Shown here one piece after another: positions 63,141 through 64,000 of a stretch of 64,000 nucleotides of DNA (its first letter is position 1; each line of letters starts with the position of its first letter). The stretch comes from Rheinheimera mesophila (GTDB lineage: Bacteria > Pseudomonadota > Gammaproteobacteria > Enterobacterales > Alteromonadaceae), in assembly GCF_000986865.1 (NCBI RefSeq), contig NZ_LAVS01000086.1, forward strand, positions 201,487-265,486. The letters run 5' to 3'. The notes under the pieces were generated by a model that saw nothing but the letters and a program-made list of their open reading frames with translations, was not told the origin of the DNA and did not search any database. Position numbers and translations under genes: made by a program.

Positions 63141-63176
63141 CTTTTTAATCAGTAAATGCGTGAAGATTGAGTAGCA

Positions 63177-64000
63177 ATGACCATTAAAGTGGCAATTAAC
63201 GGCTTTGGCCGTATAGGTCGGAATATCCTGCGTGCTGTATATGAGTGTGGTTTAACGGAGCAGGTTCAGGTGGTCGCTATTAATGAACTGGCAGACGCCA
63301 AAGGGATAGCGCACTTATTAAAATACGATACCTCGCATGGCCGTTTTGCTTTTCCGGTTGAACTGAATGAGCAGGGGCTGCTGGTCAATGGCGATGCCAT
63401 AGCATTGTTTTGTCAGGCCGATCCGGCTCAGTTGCCCTGGGATGAGTTGCAGGTTGACGTGGTTCTCGAATGCACAGGGGTGTTTCATAGCCGCTCAGAT
63501 GCGCAGTTGCATTTAGATGCCGGAGCCAAAAAGGTGTTGTTTTCTCACCCCGCCGATGCAGATATTGATGCCACCGTCATTTATGGCATTAACCAACATT
63601 TATTAACAGAGCAAATGACCGTAGTCTCTGCTGGTTCTTGCACCACCAACTGTATAGTGCCGGTGATCCAGGTGCTGGACCAGCATTTTGGCGTCGAAAG
63701 TGGCACCATCACCACTATACATGCCTCTATGAATGATCAGCAGGTGATCGACGCCTATCACGATGATTTACGTCGTACCCGGGCGGCCAGCCAGTCTATT
63801 ATTCCGGTTGATACCAAGTTAGCCCGCGGTATTGAACGCATCATGCCGCATTTAGCCGGACGTTTTGAAGCGATAGCAGTGCGGGTGCCGACGGTGAACG
63901 TCACGGCGATGGATTTGAGTGTCACCTTGCATCAGGACGTGGATCTCACTCAGGTTAATCAGGTACTAGAGCGTGCCAGAGCAGGGGAGTTGGCCGGTAT
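63177..64000 (+). CDS. epd: Erythrose-4-phosphate dehydrogenase (Epd), 3' end beyond the window
   Basis: The frame starts at ATG 63177 and runs open to the window edge, giving about 274 residues. It has the GAPDH-fold start [19 protein letters not shown] and [24 protein letters not shown]. The active-site Cys lies in [22 protein letters not shown], and the block [46 protein letters not shown] matches Epd rather than ordinary GAPDH. Epd oxidises erythrose-4-phosphate to 4-phosphoerythronate for pyridoxal phosphate synthesis. Position after tkt is typical; pgk is expected next. Confidence 0.9.
   Translation, partial: MTIKVAINGFGRIGRNILRAVYECGLTEQVQVVAINELADAKGIAHLLKYDTSHGRFAFPVELNEQGLLVNGDAIALFCQADPAQLPWDELQVDVVLECTGVFHSRSDAQLHLDAGAKKVLFSHPADADIDATVIYGINQHLLTEQMTVVSAGSCTTNCIVPVIQVLDQHFGVESGTITTIHASMNDQQVIDAYHDDLRRTRAASQSIIPVDTKLARGIERIMPHLAGRFEAIAVRVPTVNVTAMDLSVTLHQDVDLTQVNQVLERARAGELAG

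Noticed and set aside
1-64000. CRISPR arrays, tRNA genes, transposases, integrases or phage genes
   Set aside because: I looked for regular repeat-spacer structure, cloverleaf-like segments and the typical protein motifs and saw none.

Overview
The window is an ordinary piece of a gammaproteobacterial chromosome. Gene content and order (yggS-proC-yggT-yggU-rdgB-hemW divergent from pilT-pilU; rsmE-gshB-yqgE-ruvX; metK divergent from tkt-epd) fit the Alteromonadales/Chromatiaceae side of the class. A Rheinheimera- or Alishewanella-like marine or freshwater bacterium is my inference from overall protein character; no 16S or other decisive marker is present. I found no tRNA, rRNA, insertion sequence, prophage or CRISPR array.

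Layout. 1-2.5 kb: btuB (outer-membrane B12 receptor) and msrA. 2.5-6.5 kb: a renalase-like flavoprotein overlapping an SDR, a PH-domain protein, a propeller-like lipoprotein and a DUF5610 protein. 6.6-13.0 kb (minus strand): a tightly overlapping cobalamin uptake and salvage operon, btuD-btuC-cobT-cobS-cobU-cobC-cobO-btuF, behind a cobalamin riboswitch. With btuB it covers import across both membranes, adenosylation, cobinamide activation and lower-ligand attachment; no corrin-ring synthesis genes are present. 13-19 kb: a PDZ protein, an orphan periplasmic binding protein and a two-gene RND efflux pump. 19-26 kb: mostly uncharacterised genes (DUF2982, an unrecognised 114-aa protein, a FapA-like DUF342 protein, two adjacent DUF1566/Lcl proteins, a YggN-like protein, an NTF2-like gene interrupted by an amber codon, DUF6172). 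26-36 kb: an RhlE-type helicase, an unrecognised secreted protein, an MFS transporter, a Sel1/TonB-domain protein, a VOC protein, a DUF885 metallopeptidase-like lipoprotein and an M20 amidohydrolase. 37-43 kb: a CvrA/NhaP2-type antiporter, an aspartoacylase-family protein with RimK, and MgtE next to CorA. 43-48 kb: a GH43 glycosidase with an esterase, and a second DUF885 lipoprotein. 48-64 kb: conserved housekeeping genes (hemW to yggS, pilTU, ruvX to rsmE, an AbgT transporter, metK, tkt, epd cut by the window edge).

The most informative non-coding region is the leader of the B12 operon. Beyond the aptamer I can trace a P13 hairpin whose loop is complementary to an aptamer loop, a short terminator-like hairpin, and a 13-pair alternative pairing between the aptamer and the 5' side of that hairpin, which suggests a switch mechanism. 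Other items worth checking are the amber-interrupted NTF2-like gene, a 20-bp triplicate tandem repeat that runs into the end of the GH43 gene, and several secreted proteins of unknown function. I saw no clear new multi-gene system.
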